A stretch of DNA of 23,134 nucleotides. Origin: Chlamydiota bacterium (GTDB taxonomy: Bacteria; Auribacterota; UBA3054; B51-G9). The DNA lies in the NCBI GenBank assembly GCA_003648225.1, contig QMOL01000010.1:1-23134 (forward strand), written 5' to 3'. This document shows positions 7,374 to 15,270 of this stretch, in pieces (position 1 is the stretch's first letter; each line of letters starts with the position of its first letter). The notes beneath the pieces were generated by a model. It searched no databases. It saw nothing but the letters and a program-made list of their open reading frames with translations, and was not told where the DNA came from. The position numbers and the translations under genes are program-made.

Positions 7374-8549
7374 ATGATAGTTCTAATAATCATTCTTATC
7401 ATCAGTTCAATCGGGTGGCTGTATATTTTATGCAGATTGTTAAACCGGCTTGCGGCGTTATCTGACAGGTGGATAAGTTTAACAATATTTGGCGGTGTGT
7501 TTTTATTTCTCACACCATTTCTTTTTGTATTTTGGTTTTTAGAATTAAATTTTTCTGTTTCCGGATTAATATCATTTAATTTTCGGGAAATATTAAATCA
7601 TAATTTTTATTCTTTCATTTTCATTTTAATAGGTTTTATAGCTTTTTCAGGTGAACTTGTCCGAAGAAAAATAATTAAAAAGTTTAAAGTGCGTTCAATC
7701 GACAAGATTTGTAGGCATCAATCAACAAGAAATATTAATTGCGGCAATTATTTTCCAAAAAAATCTTTTTGGAAATATATTTATAAAATTGCTTCAATGA
7801 TTCCGGGTAACAAAATTAACGAATTTTATCTGCACATCTATAAAATTTCTTTTCCCGGAAAATTTAACAGTCGATTGCGTATTATTCATCTAACTGACAT
7901 TCATTTTGTAAAAAGAATTTCACCGGAATATTACGAAAGAATTGTTTCTGCTGTTAATGAATGTAACGCGGATTTAATATTATTCACCGGAGATTTTCTT
8001 CAAAATGCTGACATGGTTTTATATTTAAAACCTATTTTCTCCAAACTGAAAGCAAAATTCGGAATATTTTTTGTCTGTGGCAATCATGATATTTGGCATA
8101 AAAGAACACACGAAAAAACAACCGTTAATATGCTGGAAGAAATCGGGTTTATACATCTTAACGGAAAAATTAAGTTGGTTGAAATTAACGACGAAAAAAT
8201 CTATGTTGCCGGAACTGAACAACCGTGGATTAAAGATGATATTGTGGACAAACTTGCCGTTTTGCCTGATAATTCATTTGTCGTTTTACTTTCCCACACG
8301 CCGGACAATATTTATAAAATTCCTCTAAAAAATATAAAATTAGTCTTAAGCGGACATACGCACGGAGGACAAAACGCCTTACCCGGGCTTGGTCCGTTAA
8401 TTATTCCTTCAAAGCATGGAAGTGCTCACGCGGCAGGGTTTATAAAAGTCAAAGATTCTATTTTGTATATTAGCAGGGGAGTTGCGCTTCACCATCCGTT
8501 ACGAATGATGTGTCCATTAGAAATAGCATGTATTGACACAATAAAATGA
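7374..8549 (+). CDS. Membrane-anchored metallophosphoesterase (YkuE/LpxG-like)
   Basis: A 391-aa protein with three hydrophobic N-terminal segments (about residues 1-23, 36-58 and 78-96), then a calcineurin-like phosphoesterase domain. All dinuclear metal ligands are visible: LTDIH (Asp175, His177), TGD (Asp207), GNHD (Asn237, His238), LLSHTPD (His near 307) and SGHTHGG (His328, His330). The family includes YkuE and the lipid A enzyme LpxG (UDP-2,3-diacylglucosamine hydrolysis), so a membrane-surface phospholipid or lipid A precursor is a plausible substrate but is not proven. The ATG lies only eight bases after the T-run of the pal terminator and has no ribosome-binding site, so expression may be leaderless or use read-through. 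The 3' end overlaps the promoter of the tetR operon. Confidence 0.88.
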   Translation: MIVLIIILIISSIGWLYILCRLLNRLAALSDRWISLTIFGGVFLFLTPFLFVFWFLELNFSVSGLISFNFREILNHNFYSFIFILIGFIAFSGELVRRKIIKKFKVRSIDKICRHQSTRNINCGNYFPKKSFWKYIYKIASMIPGNKINEFYLHIYKISFPGKFNSRLRIIHLTDIHFVKRISPEYYERIVSAVNECNADLILFTGDFLQNADMVLYLKPIFSKLKAKFGIFFVCGNHDIWHKRTHEKTTVNMLEEIGFIHLNGKIKLVEINDEKIYVAGTEQPWIKDDIVDKLAVLPDNSFVVLLSHTPDNIYKIPLKNIKLVLSGHTHGGQNALPGLGPLIIPSKHGSAHAAGFIKVKDSILYISRGVALHHPLRMMCPLEIACIDTIK

Positions 8550-8561
8550 ATATGATATAAT
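8533..8561 (+). promoter_or_regulatory. Perfect-consensus sigma-70 promoter of the tetR/efflux operon
   Basis: TTGACA (8533-8538), exactly 17 bases, TATAAT (8556-8561). The -35 box lies within the last codons of the metallophosphoesterase gene. An imperfect palindrome, GGGAATT-N7-AATTCTCC at 8596-8617, lies downstream of the predicted start of transcription and is a candidate TetR operator. Confidence 0.85.
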
Positions 8562-8574
8562 GTTCATGTTTTAT

Positions 8575-8654
8575 ATTATTAATTATTAATTAATTGGGAA
8601 TTTGGAAATAATTCTCCTTTGGCGAATTTACGACGAATAATAAATACCGATTAA
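8575..8654. repeat. 7-nt-periodic leader sequence before tetR
   Basis: attatta (8575), attatta (8582) and attaatt (8589) are consecutive heptamers. Further on, units such as acgacga, ataataa and ataccga recall the ACCGAAT-type units at 281-336. Phase is less strict here than at the left end of the window. Confidence 0.45.
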
Positions 8655-8656
8655 AA

Positions 8657-9274
8657 ATGTCTGTAAATAAAAAAGAGATAAAAAAGATTCGAGTGCCTCA
8701 GCAAACGAGATCTAAAGCCAAAGTGGACCGAATAATTTCGGCTGCACGCGTGCTTTTTTCGAAAATAGGATATGCAAAAACGACGATGGCGAAAATTGCT
8801 AAAGCGGCTAATGTATCTACCGGCACTGCATATTCATATTTTGCCGATAAAAATGATATATTGAGAAAAATATTTGAGGAACATGTTGAAAATATTTTGC
8901 AACCGGCGGAAGAGCTTATGGATTCATTAAATAGGCAATCTTCGGTTCAATCGACATTGAAAAGGCTTATAATGACAGCACTTCAGTCGAAAGAAGAGAT
9001 TGAAATGCACAAGATTTTTCTTGAGCAGATGATGAAAGACATAGATTTTCAAACTGTAGGTGCAGGATATTGTGATCGTGGGCTTGAAATTTGCAAGAAA
9101 CTTGTATTACGATTTGGCAACAAAAAAGCGAAAAAAGATTTAGAAGCGAGTGCGCAGGTTATTGTCGGACTTTTGGACGTTTGCACACACATAAACACAC
9201 TTTATCCTGCTAAAATCAGCCGGGAAAAGGCATGTGATATTGGTATAGCAATGATAATCGCGTATTTTAAATAA
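8657..9274 (+). CDS. TetR-family transcriptional regulator
   Basis: A 205-aa TetR/AcrR-type repressor. A basic N-terminal tail (to about residue 20) precedes the helix-turn-helix domain (about 24-70): IISAARVLFSKIGYAKTTMAKIAKAANVS, then GTAYSYFADKNDILRKIFEE, a near-perfect match to the family pattern. The C-terminal helical ligand-binding part is divergent, as is normal. It is the first gene of the efflux operon, 31 bases before the adaptor ATG, and sits behind a perfect-consensus promoter. Autorepression with release by a pump substrate is therefore the likely logic. The ligand is unknown, and no clear ribosome-binding site precedes the ATG. Confidence 0.93.
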   Translation: MSVNKKEIKKIRVPQQTRSKAKVDRIISAARVLFSKIGYAKTTMAKIAKAANVSTGTAYSYFADKNDILRKIFEEHVENILQPAEELMDSLNRQSSVQSTLKRLIMTALQSKEEIEMHKIFLEQMMKDIDFQTVGAGYCDRGLEICKKLVLRFGNKKAKKDLEASAQVIVGLLDVCTHINTLYPAKISREKACDIGIAMIIAYFK

Positions 9275-9305
9275 ACGTTTTAACCTTACGACTTATAATT
9301 TGAAT

Positions 9306-10376
9306 ATGTCTGTTCATTCAGTAAAACATAAGAGAAGAGTAATCGGCTGTTTTTCATTAATTCTTTTTATTATTTTCGGGTCAGCATTTGGTGTGTCATT
9401 AATGAAAGTAATAAAGGAGAAGAAAAAAAAACCGGAAGTGCATGAAAATAAAATACCGATATATAATGTAATAACGACAAATTTAACTGTAATTAAAACA
9501 TTTAATACATTAATACAACCGGACAAAAGCATCGAAATAAGCTCAGCCGTAGGAGAAAAAATAAATAAAACTTATGTTGAAATAGGCAGCGTGGTAACCC
9601 AAGGACAAATATTAATCGAATTAGACAAACGATATAAAAAAATTGATGTGCGTAAAGCAATGGCGAAAGTGCTTGAATCAACTGTTGCTCTTTCAAACGC
9701 GGCGATAGACTTAGCTAATAACCGGAAACTATATAATGAAGAAGTTATTGGTGATGATATTTTGAGAAAATATATAGTTGCTCACCGCAACGCGTTAGCG
9801 GAAAACGAAAACACTAAAGCGATATTTGATTTTACGAAAGAGCGTCTTGCGGACTGCACAATTAAAGCGCCGTGCAACGGGAAAATAAGCAAAAAATATG
9901 TGGATGAAGGCGAACGAGTAGTTCCCAATCAAGCGCTTCTTGACATGGTTGATGACACAACATTAAGGGTAATATTTTATGTTGGAGACCATGATATATT
10001 TGATATTACGCCTGGCAAAAGAATTTTTTTCAACACAGGAGAATTATCCGGTATAAATTTTACAGCGACTGTTGCTTATATATCAAGTGATGTGGAGCCC
10101 AAATCTTTTCTTTATAGAATAGAAGGGATATATAATAACAAAGACGGAAAAGTTAAACCCGGCTTGCTTGGAAGAGTAAACATACCATTGCGAGAATATA
10201 AGAATCTGATTGTTATTCCTTCCTATACGATAAATGAAGATGAAAAAGGAAATTATGTAATACTACTTTCGGGCACCTCGAATGTAAATAGAAGAATTGA
10301 GACCGGAAAAGAATATAAACAATGGGTTCAGGTAAAGAGCGGATTAAAGTCCGGAGATAAGATCATATTAAGATAA
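9306..10376 (+). CDS. RND efflux periplasmic adaptor (membrane fusion protein)
   Basis: A 356-aa HlyD/AcrA-type adaptor linking an inner-membrane RND pump to an outer-membrane channel. It has one N-terminal membrane anchor (about residues 12-35) with no convincing lipobox, then a lipoyl half-motif (SAVGEKINKTYVEIGSVVTQGQILIELD), a helical hairpin (about 115-185), the second lipoyl half (CTIKAPCNGKISKKYVDEGERV), and beta-barrel and membrane-proximal domains ending KSGLKSGDKIILR. I chose the ATG at 9306; an in-frame TTG at 9300 would add two residues. Its stop lies 73 bases before the preferred ATG of the pump gene. The usual partner, a TolC-type channel, is not in the operon. Confidence 0.9.
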   Translation: MSVHSVKHKRRVIGCFSLILFIIFGSAFGVSLMKVIKEKKKKPEVHENKIPIYNVITTNLTVIKTFNTLIQPDKSIEISSAVGEKINKTYVEIGSVVTQGQILIELDKRYKKIDVRKAMAKVLESTVALSNAAIDLANNRKLYNEEVIGDDILRKYIVAHRNALAENENTKAIFDFTKERLADCTIKAPCNGKISKKYVDEGERVVPNQALLDMVDDTTLRVIFYVGDHDIFDITPGKRIFFNTGELSGINFTATVAYISSDVEPKSFLYRIEGIYNNKDGKVKPGLLGRVNIPLREYKNLIVIPSYTINEDEKGNYVILLSGTSNVNRRIETGKEYKQWVQVKSGLKSGDKIILR

Positions 10377-10449
10377 AGTTTGTAGTTTGCAGAATAGTAG
10401 TGCAATAATCCAACAATCCAATCCGTCTTGGCGGATTTTCGACAATTCT
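10377..10449 (+). other. Adaptor-pump spacer with short repeats and a hairpin
   Basis: Two 7-mers in tandem, agtttgt and agtttgc (10377-10390), then repeated AATCC blocks and a hairpin aatccg-tcttgg-cggatt (10420-10437) just before the preferred pump ATG. The frame is open through this stretch from a TTG at 10387, but the resulting 21 residues look unlike an RND N-terminus. Confidence 0.5.
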
Positions 10450-13400
10450 ATGCGGTTAATTGAATTTTCTATAAAGCAAAGAGTTTTGGTAAACATGCTG
10501 ATGATAGGCTTGTTTGTTGCCGGTGTAATTTGTATGTTAAATTTACGGAGGGAAATATTCCCATCGGTAAGCACGGATGTAATTACTGTAACAACTTTGG
10601 ATGTAACGCTTGATTCAGCAGAAGATGTTGAACGGCTGGTAACAGTACCGATAGAAGATCAATTAAGGGCGATAGAAGATGTTAAAGAAATTCAATCGGT
10701 TTCTTCTCCGAATTTATCTGTAATTTATTTAAAATTATATGATAATGTTTCGGATATTCAGGCAGTTTTAAATGAAGTTCGTCAAGAAGTTGATTCCGCG
10801 AAGACTGATTTACCGAAGACGAGTGAATCGCCGGTAACAATAGAGCAAAAGTTTCCTTTTCCAGTAATAATAGTTGGGATGAGTTATATTCCCGGAATGG
10901 ATTTATTAAAAATAAAGAAACTTGCGGATGGTCTTCAAGATAAATTTGAGTCGATACAAGGTGTTTCGGAAGTTGATGTAAGGGGATTAAACGACAGAGA
11001 AATATGGGTTGAAGTAGATCCTTTTCGTGCCCGGGCCTTAAATATTTCTTTAAGCGAAATAAACAAGGCAATTAGCGCAAAAAATAAAAATATACCAGGT
11101 GGAATTATTAAAGGGAATTCCGGTGAGATGACGATTCGAGTTCTTGAACAGATAAATGATGATTCCTGGCGGGATTTAGAAAATGTCGTTGTTAAAAATA
11201 ACAAAAACCAAGTTGTAAAACTAAGAGATATTGCAAAGATTCACAACACATTTGAAGAAGCGACAATATTAAGCCGTGTTAACGGCCGCCCCGCGATAAC
11301 TTTTACTATTAATAAAAGAAAGACAGGCGATACGATTTTTATAGATAAAAAGGTAAAAAAGTATATTAATGACGCTAAAAATTCAATGCCGAAAGGAGTA
11401 CATCTTTCCTATTATTCAGATTCCGCTAAATATGTGAAGAAGCGAATGAGCACGATGGTGCGTAATGGCATAATAAGTATGATTTTAGTAGCGGTAATGC
11501 TTCTTTTATTTATGAATTGGCGGATTTCATTGCTTGTAGTCGCGGGTTTGTTAGTTTCGTTTTTCGGAGCGTTTATTTATTTGAAACTTGTTAATAACAG
11601 TTTTAACATGATTTCTTTGTTTTCTCTAATTCTCGTTCTGGGTATGCTTGTTGATGACGCTATAGTGGTTTGTGAAAATGTTTACCGCCATATGGAGAAC
11701 GGAAAAACACCGTTTGACGCGGCAATTACAGGAACGAAAGAAGTTTTAATCCCGGTAATCGGAACTGTAAGCACGACTGTAGTGGCTTTTCTTCCGTTGC
11801 TGCTTATGACTGGAATAATGGGGAAATTTGTTTCGATAATTCCGCAAGTAATAACTGTCGCGCTTTTGCTTTCGCTTGTCGAAGTTATTTTTATTTTACC
11901 TTCACATTTAGTTGATTTTGTACGACCTGAAGATATAGGAAAGCATGAATTAACAACAGAAGAAAGCTCTTCAATAGCAAGTCGGTTAGGATGGAAAATA
12001 ACAAATTTCCTTAGAAAAGTAAGGCGTGGTGTAGATTGTTTATTGTGTCGTGTGCTTGAGTATTATCGTTATGCTCTCAAAGGCGCTTTACGTTATCGCT
12101 GGATAGTAATTTTCGCGGCAATTTTCGCGTTTTTATCAGCTGTTATGATAGTAAAAACGGGAATTTTACGTTTTAAGCTATTTGATGCCGATTATGCTGA
12201 CAGAATTTTGATTTATTTGGAAACGCCGCCATATTACACACTTGAGAAAACCACTGTTGCTGTACGAAGACTTGAAAATGATATTATTTCCAATATGCCC
12301 GCTTATGAAATTGCCGCGGTAATTTCAGCAATTGGTGTTCGTCCTGAAAGTGAAACAATAGTTAAACGTGGCAGTAATGAAGCGTATATAATATTTGATG
12401 TTGACGAATTAAACCCGAGATGTCGAAAGCCGATGGCGATAGTTCGAGATTTACGCGACATAATAAATAGTCATTCAGAATTTATAATGACAAAAGTTGA
12501 AAAGGAAAAAGGAGGTCCTCCGGTGGGTAAAGCGGTAACGGTAAGAATACTTGGTGATGATTTTAATCAGATGAAGAAAGTTGCTGAAAAATACAAAACA
12601 TATCTTTCTACTATTCCGGGTGTAAGTGATATTTCCGATGATCTTGACGATACAAAAATTGAAATTGATATTGATGTTGACGAAGATAAAGTAGCTATTC
12701 TCGGTGGGGATGTATCTAAAATCGGCGATGCAATAATGTCGGCTTTTAAAGGTTCTGAAGTCTCGGTTTTCAGATGGGGAAACGATGAAGTAACTATTAG
12801 AGTTAAATATTCCGATGACTTAATTAACAATATTGAAGATATCAAAAATTTCAGAGCTGTAAGCAAAAACGGTAATGTGGTTATGCTTAGCAATATTGCA
12901 AAAGTTACCCGAGCTTTCGGCTTTGGTGAAATAAAACGGTTTGACAGAAAAAGACAAATTACAGTTTATGCTGATGTTGACGGGAAGCGAATTACGTCCA
13001 AAGAGGCGAACGATAAAATAAAAGTTTTATTTACCAAAGAACAATTTAAAAGACAATTCCCCGGTTGCTCAATCAGTTATGGCGGCGAAGAAGAAGAAAC
13101 GAATGAATCTATGCGTTCGTTAGCTATTGCCGGTATAATAGCTTTCATACTGATATTCGCGATTTTGGCCGGAGTATTAAACTCTTTTATTCAGCCTTTT
13201 TTAATTTTAAGTATTATTCCACTTGGTTTTGTTGGTGTGGTTTACGGCTTTATGATTTTTCAACTCCCTATCGGCTTTATGGCGCTTATGGGAACAATCG
13301 GTCTTGTTGGAATTATTGTTAATGATAGTATTGTGATGGTAAGTTTTATTAATGATTATCGCGCCAATTGGCAAAAAAAACACGGATGGGACGAAACAGT

Positions 13401-13698
13401 GCACGCAAGCTCAAACAGACATTTAACGAACCAGGTAAGATGGATGTCTTTGATGAAAAGTGGAATCTTACGTTTTCGGCCAATTTTTCTTACAACGGTT
13501 ACCACTGTTGCAGGTATGTCAACTATCGCGTTTACAAGAAGCGGACAGGAGCAATTTATCGCGCCTATGGCACTTGCAATCATTTGTGGTCTTTCATTAG
13601 GAACAGCGGTAACATTATTTATTACACCATGTGTTTACGCGATATTGGATGATATTGAAGTCTTCTTTTTTGGAAAAGGAGAGTTACCGCCGAAATAA
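10450..13698 (+). CDS. RND-family multidrug/solute efflux pump, inner-membrane subunit
   Basis: Proton-driven exporter of the HAE-1/AcrB-like group, 1082 aa from the ATG at 10450, where the typical opening MRLIEFSIKQRVLVNMLM begins. A TTG at 10387 would add 21 untypical residues. The two-fold RND layout is visible: TM1, a large periplasmic loop, TM2-6, then the repeat. The proton-relay motif is in TM4 as GMLVDDAIVVCENV (Asp402-Asp403). The second half has the matching GIIVNDSIVMVSFINDY. Conserved FRPIFLTTVTTVAGM and ALAIICGLSLGTAVTLFITP are near the end. The stretch after INDYRANWQ is somewhat longer than usual. It follows tetR and the adaptor and precedes a small membrane protein. Substrate is unknown. 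Confidence 0.95.
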   Translation: MRLIEFSIKQRVLVNMLMIGLFVAGVICMLNLRREIFPSVSTDVITVTTLDVTLDSAEDVERLVTVPIEDQLRAIEDVKEIQSVSSPNLSVIYLKLYDNVSDIQAVLNEVRQEVDSAKTDLPKTSESPVTIEQKFPFPVIIVGMSYIPGMDLLKIKKLADGLQDKFESIQGVSEVDVRGLNDREIWVEVDPFRARALNISLSEINKAISAKNKNIPGGIIKGNSGEMTIRVLEQINDDSWRDLENVVVKNNKNQVVKLRDIAKIHNTFEEATILSRVNGRPAITFTINKRKTGDTIFIDKKVKKYINDAKNSMPKGVHLSYYSDSAKYVKKRMSTMVRNGIISMILVAVMLLLFMNWRISLLVVAGLLVSFFGAFIYLKLVNNSFNMISLFSLILVLGMLVDDAIVVCENVYRHMENGKTPFDAAITGTKEVLIPVIGTVSTTVVAFLPLLLMTGIMGKFVSIIPQVITVALLLSLVEVIFILPSHLVDFVRPEDIGKHELTTEESSSIASRLGWKITNFLRKVRRGVDCLLCRVLEYYRYALKGALRYRWIVIFAAIFAFLSAVMIVKTGILRFKLFDADYADRILIYLETPPYYTLEKTTVAVRRLENDIISNMPAYEIAAVISAIGVRPESETIVKRGSNEAYIIFDVDELNPRCRKPMAIVRDLRDIINSHSEFIMTKVEKEKGGPPVGKAVTVRILGDDFNQMKKVAEKYKTYLSTIPGVSDISDDLDDTKIEIDIDVDEDKVAILGGDVSKIGDAIMSAFKGSEVSVFRWGNDEVTIRVKYSDDLINNIEDIKNFRAVSKNGNVVMLSNIAKVTRAFGFGEIKRFDRKRQITVYADVDGKRITSKEANDKIKVLFTKEQFKRQFPGCSISYGGEEEETNESMRSLAIAGIIAFILIFAILAGVLNSFIQPFLILSIIPLGFVGVVYGFMIFQLPIGFMALMGTIGLVGIIVNDSIVMVSFINDYRANWQKKHGWDETVHASSNRHLTNQVRWMSLMKSGILRFRPIFLTTVTTVAGMSTIAFTRSGQEQFIAPMALAIICGLSLGTAVTLFITPCVYAILDDIEVFFFGKGELPPK

Positions 13699-13726
13699 TA
13701 TAGATGTAAAAAAGGAGAATAAAAAA

Positions 13727-14269
13727 ATGAAAAAAAATAGTAAAAATTTTTTATGGGCATTTATATGGATAGCTGTCGGGGTTATATGGATGATGAGTAA
13801 TTACGGCAAGTTGCCTATATCATTTACTTGGAGTAAAGATTGGCCTGTAATATTTATTATAATAGGTTTGGCAACACTTTTTAAGTTAATTGTTTGGCGT
13901 GGAAGTGTTGAAAAAAAGAGCAGCTGTACAATTAATCTTGGCAACAACAAAAATATTTATACCGATGGAACAATGAAAGCCAAATGGCTGAAAATCCGGG
14001 TTTATAAAAACCACAACAAAAATCCGGAAGTGAAAATTACTATACCGATTGCGGTTATTAAAGGAGCAATTAAATTAGGTGGAAAGTTAAATATCTCAAT
14101 GCCGGAAAAAGCCAGAGAAAAGATGGCCGAAAAAGGTATTTATCTTGATTCGGAAACATTTGAAAATATTGATGAATTACTTAATGAACTGGCTGTAAAT
14201 GGTAGATATGATATTATAAATGTGATAGATGAAAAAGCAGGAGAGCGAGTAGAAATTTATGTAGAATAA
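13727..14269 (+). CDS. LiaI/LiaF-like small membrane protein with C-terminal SHOCT-like segment
   Basis: A 180-aa protein. The N-terminus has two membrane segments (about residues 8-24 and 40-57) with the pattern WIAVGVIWMMSNYGKLP and DWPVIFIIIGLATL, matching the LiaI-LiaF-like/DUF5668 transmembrane region. A basic soluble part follows. The C-terminal block (about 100-178: VKITIPIAVIKGAIKLGGKL to DIINVIDEKAGERVEIYVE) resembles the small domain found in YvlB- and DUF2089-type proteins. I chose the ATG at 13727 because AAAGGAGAA at 13711-13719 is well placed; the frame extends further upstream into the pump gene without a better start. Its gene ends the efflux operon. Related proteins take part in cell-envelope stress sensing, so a regulatory role is possible but not shown. 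Confidence 0.75.
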   Translation: MKKNSKNFLWAFIWIAVGVIWMMSNYGKLPISFTWSKDWPVIFIIIGLATLFKLIVWRGSVEKKSSCTINLGNNKNIYTDGTMKAKWLKIRVYKNHNKNPEVKITIPIAVIKGAIKLGGKLNISMPEKAREKMAEKGIYLDSETFENIDELLNELAVNGRYDIINVIDEKAGERVEIYVE

Positions 14270-14274
14270 CAGCT

Positions 14275-14303
14275 TTGACTTATAAAATGTGTTTTGATAA
14301 AAT
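14275..14303 (+). promoter_or_regulatory. Predicted sigma-70 promoter of hypB
   Basis: TTGACT (14275-14280, 5/6), 17-base spacer and TAAAAT (14298-14303, 5/6) with an extended TGA before it. This suggests hypB is transcribed separately from the efflux operon, with a leader of about 37 bases. Confidence 0.65.
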
Positions 14304-14346
14304 TAATAATCTTTAAACTGACATAAAATAAAATACAGGTGATAAA

Positions 14347-15060
14347 ATGTGTGAAGAATGTGGATGCAATAACGCAAATACAAAACGAGAAATTAAGATA
14401 GAAGAAAATGTTCTCGCTAAAAACGATGCCATAGCGGAAGAAATTCGCGCCGAACTTGTTATGCGAAAATCGCTGATGATTAATATGCTTAGCTCACCCG
14501 GCTCGGGAAAAACAACTCTTCTCGAAAAGTCTCTCCCGAAAATTATGGGGGATTATTCACTCGCGGTAATCGAAGGAGATGTTCAAACGCGTTACGATGC
14601 CGAAAGGCTTCGTCGGTTAAACATTCCTGCTTCACAATTGAACACTGGTGGAGCATGCCATCTTGATGCGCAATCGGTAAAGGGAATGTTAAGCAAAAAA
14701 CCGTTTAACAGTTCCGATATTATTATTATTGAAAATGTAGGAAACCTTGTTTGTCCCTCGGCGTTTGACCTTGGTGAAGACGCGAAAATTGTTTCCATAA
14801 GTGTTACGGAAGGGGATGACAAGCCGGAAAAATATCCTGCAGCTTTTGCAGCGGCAAGTTTAATGCTTATCACAAAAATAGATCTTTTACCTTATGTGCA
14901 GTTTGATGTTGAAAGATGCAAAGAAGGAGCATGGCAAATTCACCCCGGTTTGCCGATTATAGCGCTTTCAAGTATAACCGGAGAAGGTGTTGATAAATGG
15001 ATTAAATGGCTTCTTCACGAATTAAACCATAAGAAAGGTTATCATCATCATCATCATTAA
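14347..15060 (+). CDS. hypB: Hydrogenase/urease nickel incorporation GTPase HypB
   Basis: GTPase that delivers nickel with HypA into NiFe-hydrogenase (and in some bacteria urease). It is 237 aa. The N-terminus MCEECGC gives the CxxCGC high-affinity nickel site right after Met1. Walker A is SSPGSGKTTL (GSGKT at 52-56). The G-domain metal site GGACHLDA (Cys104, His105) and ENVGNLVCP are present, and TKIDLLPY is the nucleotide-specificity motif. An oddity is the C-terminus, which ends in five consecutive histidines (233-237, five CAT/CAC-type codons before the stop). HypB histidine stretches are usually near the N-terminus, between the CxxCGC motif and the GTPase domain. No hypA or hydrogenase genes lie in the window. 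A GGTG-type ribosome-binding site precedes the ATG. Confidence 0.96.
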   Translation: MCEECGCNNANTKREIKIEENVLAKNDAIAEEIRAELVMRKSLMINMLSSPGSGKTTLLEKSLPKIMGDYSLAVIEGDVQTRYDAERLRRLNIPASQLNTGGACHLDAQSVKGMLSKKPFNSSDIIIIENVGNLVCPSAFDLGEDAKIVSISVTEGDDKPEKYPAAFAAASLMLITKIDLLPYVQFDVERCKEGAWQIHPGLPIIALSSITGEGVDKWIKWLLHELNHKKGYHHHHH

Positions 15061-15113
15061 TGATGGATATATTTACCAACTTCCGGTTTGTTGTTTCCGT
15101 AAAGTCGTATAGT

Positions 15114-15171
15114 TCTGCTGTTTTCATTTGCATTGTAAGTAGTCGTTCCTTAAAAGCTACTTAAAAGCAGA
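15114..15171. other. Nested inverted repeats downstream of hypB
   Basis: An outer pair tctgct (15114-15119) / agcaga (15166-15171) encloses an inner pair aagtag (15137-15142) / ctactt (15157-15162). It is a possible structured RNA or decayed element in the roughly 210-base spacer between convergent hypB and arsC. No T-run follows, so it is not an intrinsic terminator. Nothing else is seen in this spacer. Confidence 0.3.
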
Positions 15172-15270
15172 AATAATGGGATGTTCAAGCTAAAGAAACG
15201 GGTAAAATATTGCAGGATTTTTAAAGGACACCGTAAAAATTTTGCAAAACACTAAAAAAAGTGATAATTT

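Noticed and set aside
10387..10449. N-terminal extension of the RND pump from the TTG at 10387
   Set aside because: The extra 21 residues are polar and repeat-derived, while family members start at the position of the ATG at 10450.
10682..11071. Minus-strand frame of 129 codons inside the RND pump gene
   Set aside because: Shadow of the pump coding sequence; the sense strand matches RND conserved regions throughout.
13631..13726. Upstream extension of the LiaF-like protein into the pump gene
   Set aside because: A good ribosome-binding site (AAAGGAGAA) precedes the ATG at 13727, and the upstream residues are out-of-frame pump sequence.
15043..15060. Artificial His-tag from a cloning vector at the end of hypB
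   Set aside because: The tail is five, not six, histidines; it is followed by native-looking AT-rich spacer with no vector sequence, and HypB proteins naturally carry His-rich stretches.
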